64,000 nucleotides of DNA from positions 352,378 through 416,377 of the forward strand of contig NC_083582.1 of NCBI RefSeq assembly GCF_027579695.1, read 5' to 3'. Positions 62,951 through 64,000 of this stretch are shown here, in pieces (the first letter of the stretch is position 1; each line of letters begins with the position of its first letter). The position numbers and the translations under genes were made by a program. Under the pieces are notes generated by a model. That model was not told where the DNA came from, did no database searches, and saw only the letters and a list, made by a program, of their open reading frames with translations. Source of the stretch: Neoarius graeffei. Its lineage: Eukaryota; Chordata; Actinopteri; Siluriformes; Ariidae.

Positions 62951-63829
62951 GGGAGGGTATGGGAGGGTGTGCCCTCCCATTGGTGGGGATCTGGGGGGTC
63001 TCCCCCACGAAAATTTTTGTAAAAAGGACTTAAAATGGTGACACTTTAAGCACATAAAATGTAAAATTTCTAAATTAGCACATTTCAGTTTAAAAAATGT
63101 TTTTGTCAAATTTCATGGTGCTTTAGTGATACATGTTTCAGAACTTTACAAAAAAATTTTGAAAATGAGAAAAAAGTGTCATGTTTCAGGTTTGGGGTGC
63201 CGTGTCTGGCCTTAAGTCTGAAAAATGTTACCATTGATACCAAACTACCACCACTACAAATGTCATGTTAGGCCATATGAAAATAATTTCTTGTTTCTCA
63301 TCACTATTTTTCCTCAAAATGGGTAGGACGGGCTTATTTTATTTTTATTTTATTTTGTTTTATTTTTCTGCTATGTGGGGGATAAAACACGAAAAATTGG
63401 AATGGTTGGAGCAGACTCTGGTTTCAGAGGCATGACGCTAAATTACCAGTGTAAAAAAAAAATGTTTATGGTGGGTCAATTTTTTTTGGTTCGGGCTGTA
63501 ATGACTATGAGGAACAAGAATATAATTTTATGTGGCCTTACATAACTAGCAATAAAATTTAAACCCTGCCACCAGTTCACATGTACTTACTCTCTTCAAT
63601 CAGACCTAACACCTGAAAAATTAATGGCTAAATAAAATTCCACACTTTCTGTGAAGTTTATACTTGCAATATAATTTCAGATTAAACCTAATCATTGTTC
63701 AAATGTATCTGTAAATATTAAATGTGCTAGTGATAAATTAGATTGGAATTATCACATTATTTTCAGAGAACTAAAAATTTCATTCAAAAAGTAACAGTGA
63801 AGGTAATGTTTTTAATACGTAGGATAAAA

Positions 63830-63831
<2 letters not shown>

Positions 63832-63860
<29 letters not shown>
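63832..63860. repeat. (ATT)n microsatellite
   Basis: About nine ATT units within the hAT element. Confidence 0.9.
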
Positions 63861-64000
63861 GATGCCTACCTGGCAATGCATAGTTAGTCTTCTGAATCTC
63901 AACTCGACTCCTGTGTTTTTCGCTTTTCACGTGTCCACTGAGAGTCACAAATCCACGCCGTCCGTAGTTCAGTTCACAGCAACACAATTTGCAACGTGCG

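Larger units (their letters stand above)
62857..64000. mobile_element. hAT element, left part (runs off the window)
   Basis: Begins CAGGGATGTGAGTGAC at the point where the LINE frame is lost. The preceding 8 bases, TTTACTTT (62849-62856), are the expected duplication; the right copy is outside. Near the end are paired hairpins (62910-62950). The rest is AT-rich, with a microsatellite and, near 63890-64000, a GC-richer stretch that could be a first exon region. No transposase frame within the window. Confidence 0.7.

Noticed and set aside
62846-63109. Minus-strand ORF at the hAT tip
   Set aside because: Overlaps terminal hairpins and AT-rich sequence; no domain visible.

Overview
This 64-kb window is repeat-rich vertebrate DNA, almost certainly from a teleost fish. 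The mix of elements is typical of teleosts: Tc1-like transposons, several hAT groups (BED-finger, TTF/ZMYM-type), PIF/Harbinger, piggyBac, Kolobok-like elements, CR1/L2/Rex1-type LINEs, a Penelope element, Gmr1-like Ty3/Gypsy elements, and tRNA-derived SINEs with a (TCATC)-type tail. The SINE and the element ending in 'TTTGATTTGATTTGA' recall repeats I associate with catfish and other ostariophysans; that placement is inference. I see no convincing host protein-coding gene, no functional RNA gene and no CRISPR array. One tRNA-Glu relic and one CpG-rich promoter-like stretch are the only possible host-type signals.

Layout. 1-1.9 kb: 3' part of a broken Gypsy element (RT, RNase H, LTR). 1.9-3.5 kb: a Tc1-like transposon. 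3.5-4.2 kb: two LINE scraps. 5.3 kb: tRNA-Glu relic. 5.6-12.8 kb: a LINE whose ORF1 fuses an L1-like RNA-binding region to a NADAR (YbiA-like) domain; a TTAA-type MITE interrupts it inside the NADAR codons and two SINEs interrupt ORF2. 12.9-14.5 kb: BEL/Pao, SINE and other fragments. 14.83-24.41 kb: a complete-ended 9.58-kb transposon with 6-bp target duplication AGTCTT, TAT...ATA termini and inverted repeats of about 0.8 kb. It carries a multi-exon HECT ubiquitin-ligase gene on the + strand and an IS3EU-like transposase gene on the - strand. Both genes appear to take their first coding exon, and probably their promoter, from the two identical inverted repeats.

From about 26 to 59.6 kb the window is one nested stack. 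A minus-strand Gypsy element (5' LTR at 59.6 kb, gag at 56 kb, protease at 49.5 kb, integrase pieces at 48.9, 33.4 and 27.4 kb) has been split by a Penelope element, a SINE holding a solo LTR, a BED-finger hAT that itself holds MITEs and a Tc1, a 15-kb BED-finger hAT that holds a TTF/ZMYM-type hAT with its own inserts, a LINE that holds a Harbinger and a hAT element, and a THAP-coding TTAA element. Matching target-site duplications establish most of these insertions. 60.5-62.9 kb: a young LINE with a 736-codon open frame, cut by a hAT element that runs off the right edge.

The two most interesting items are the transposon with a HECT-ligase cargo gene and TIR-encoded shared first exons, and the NADAR-fused LINE ORF1.
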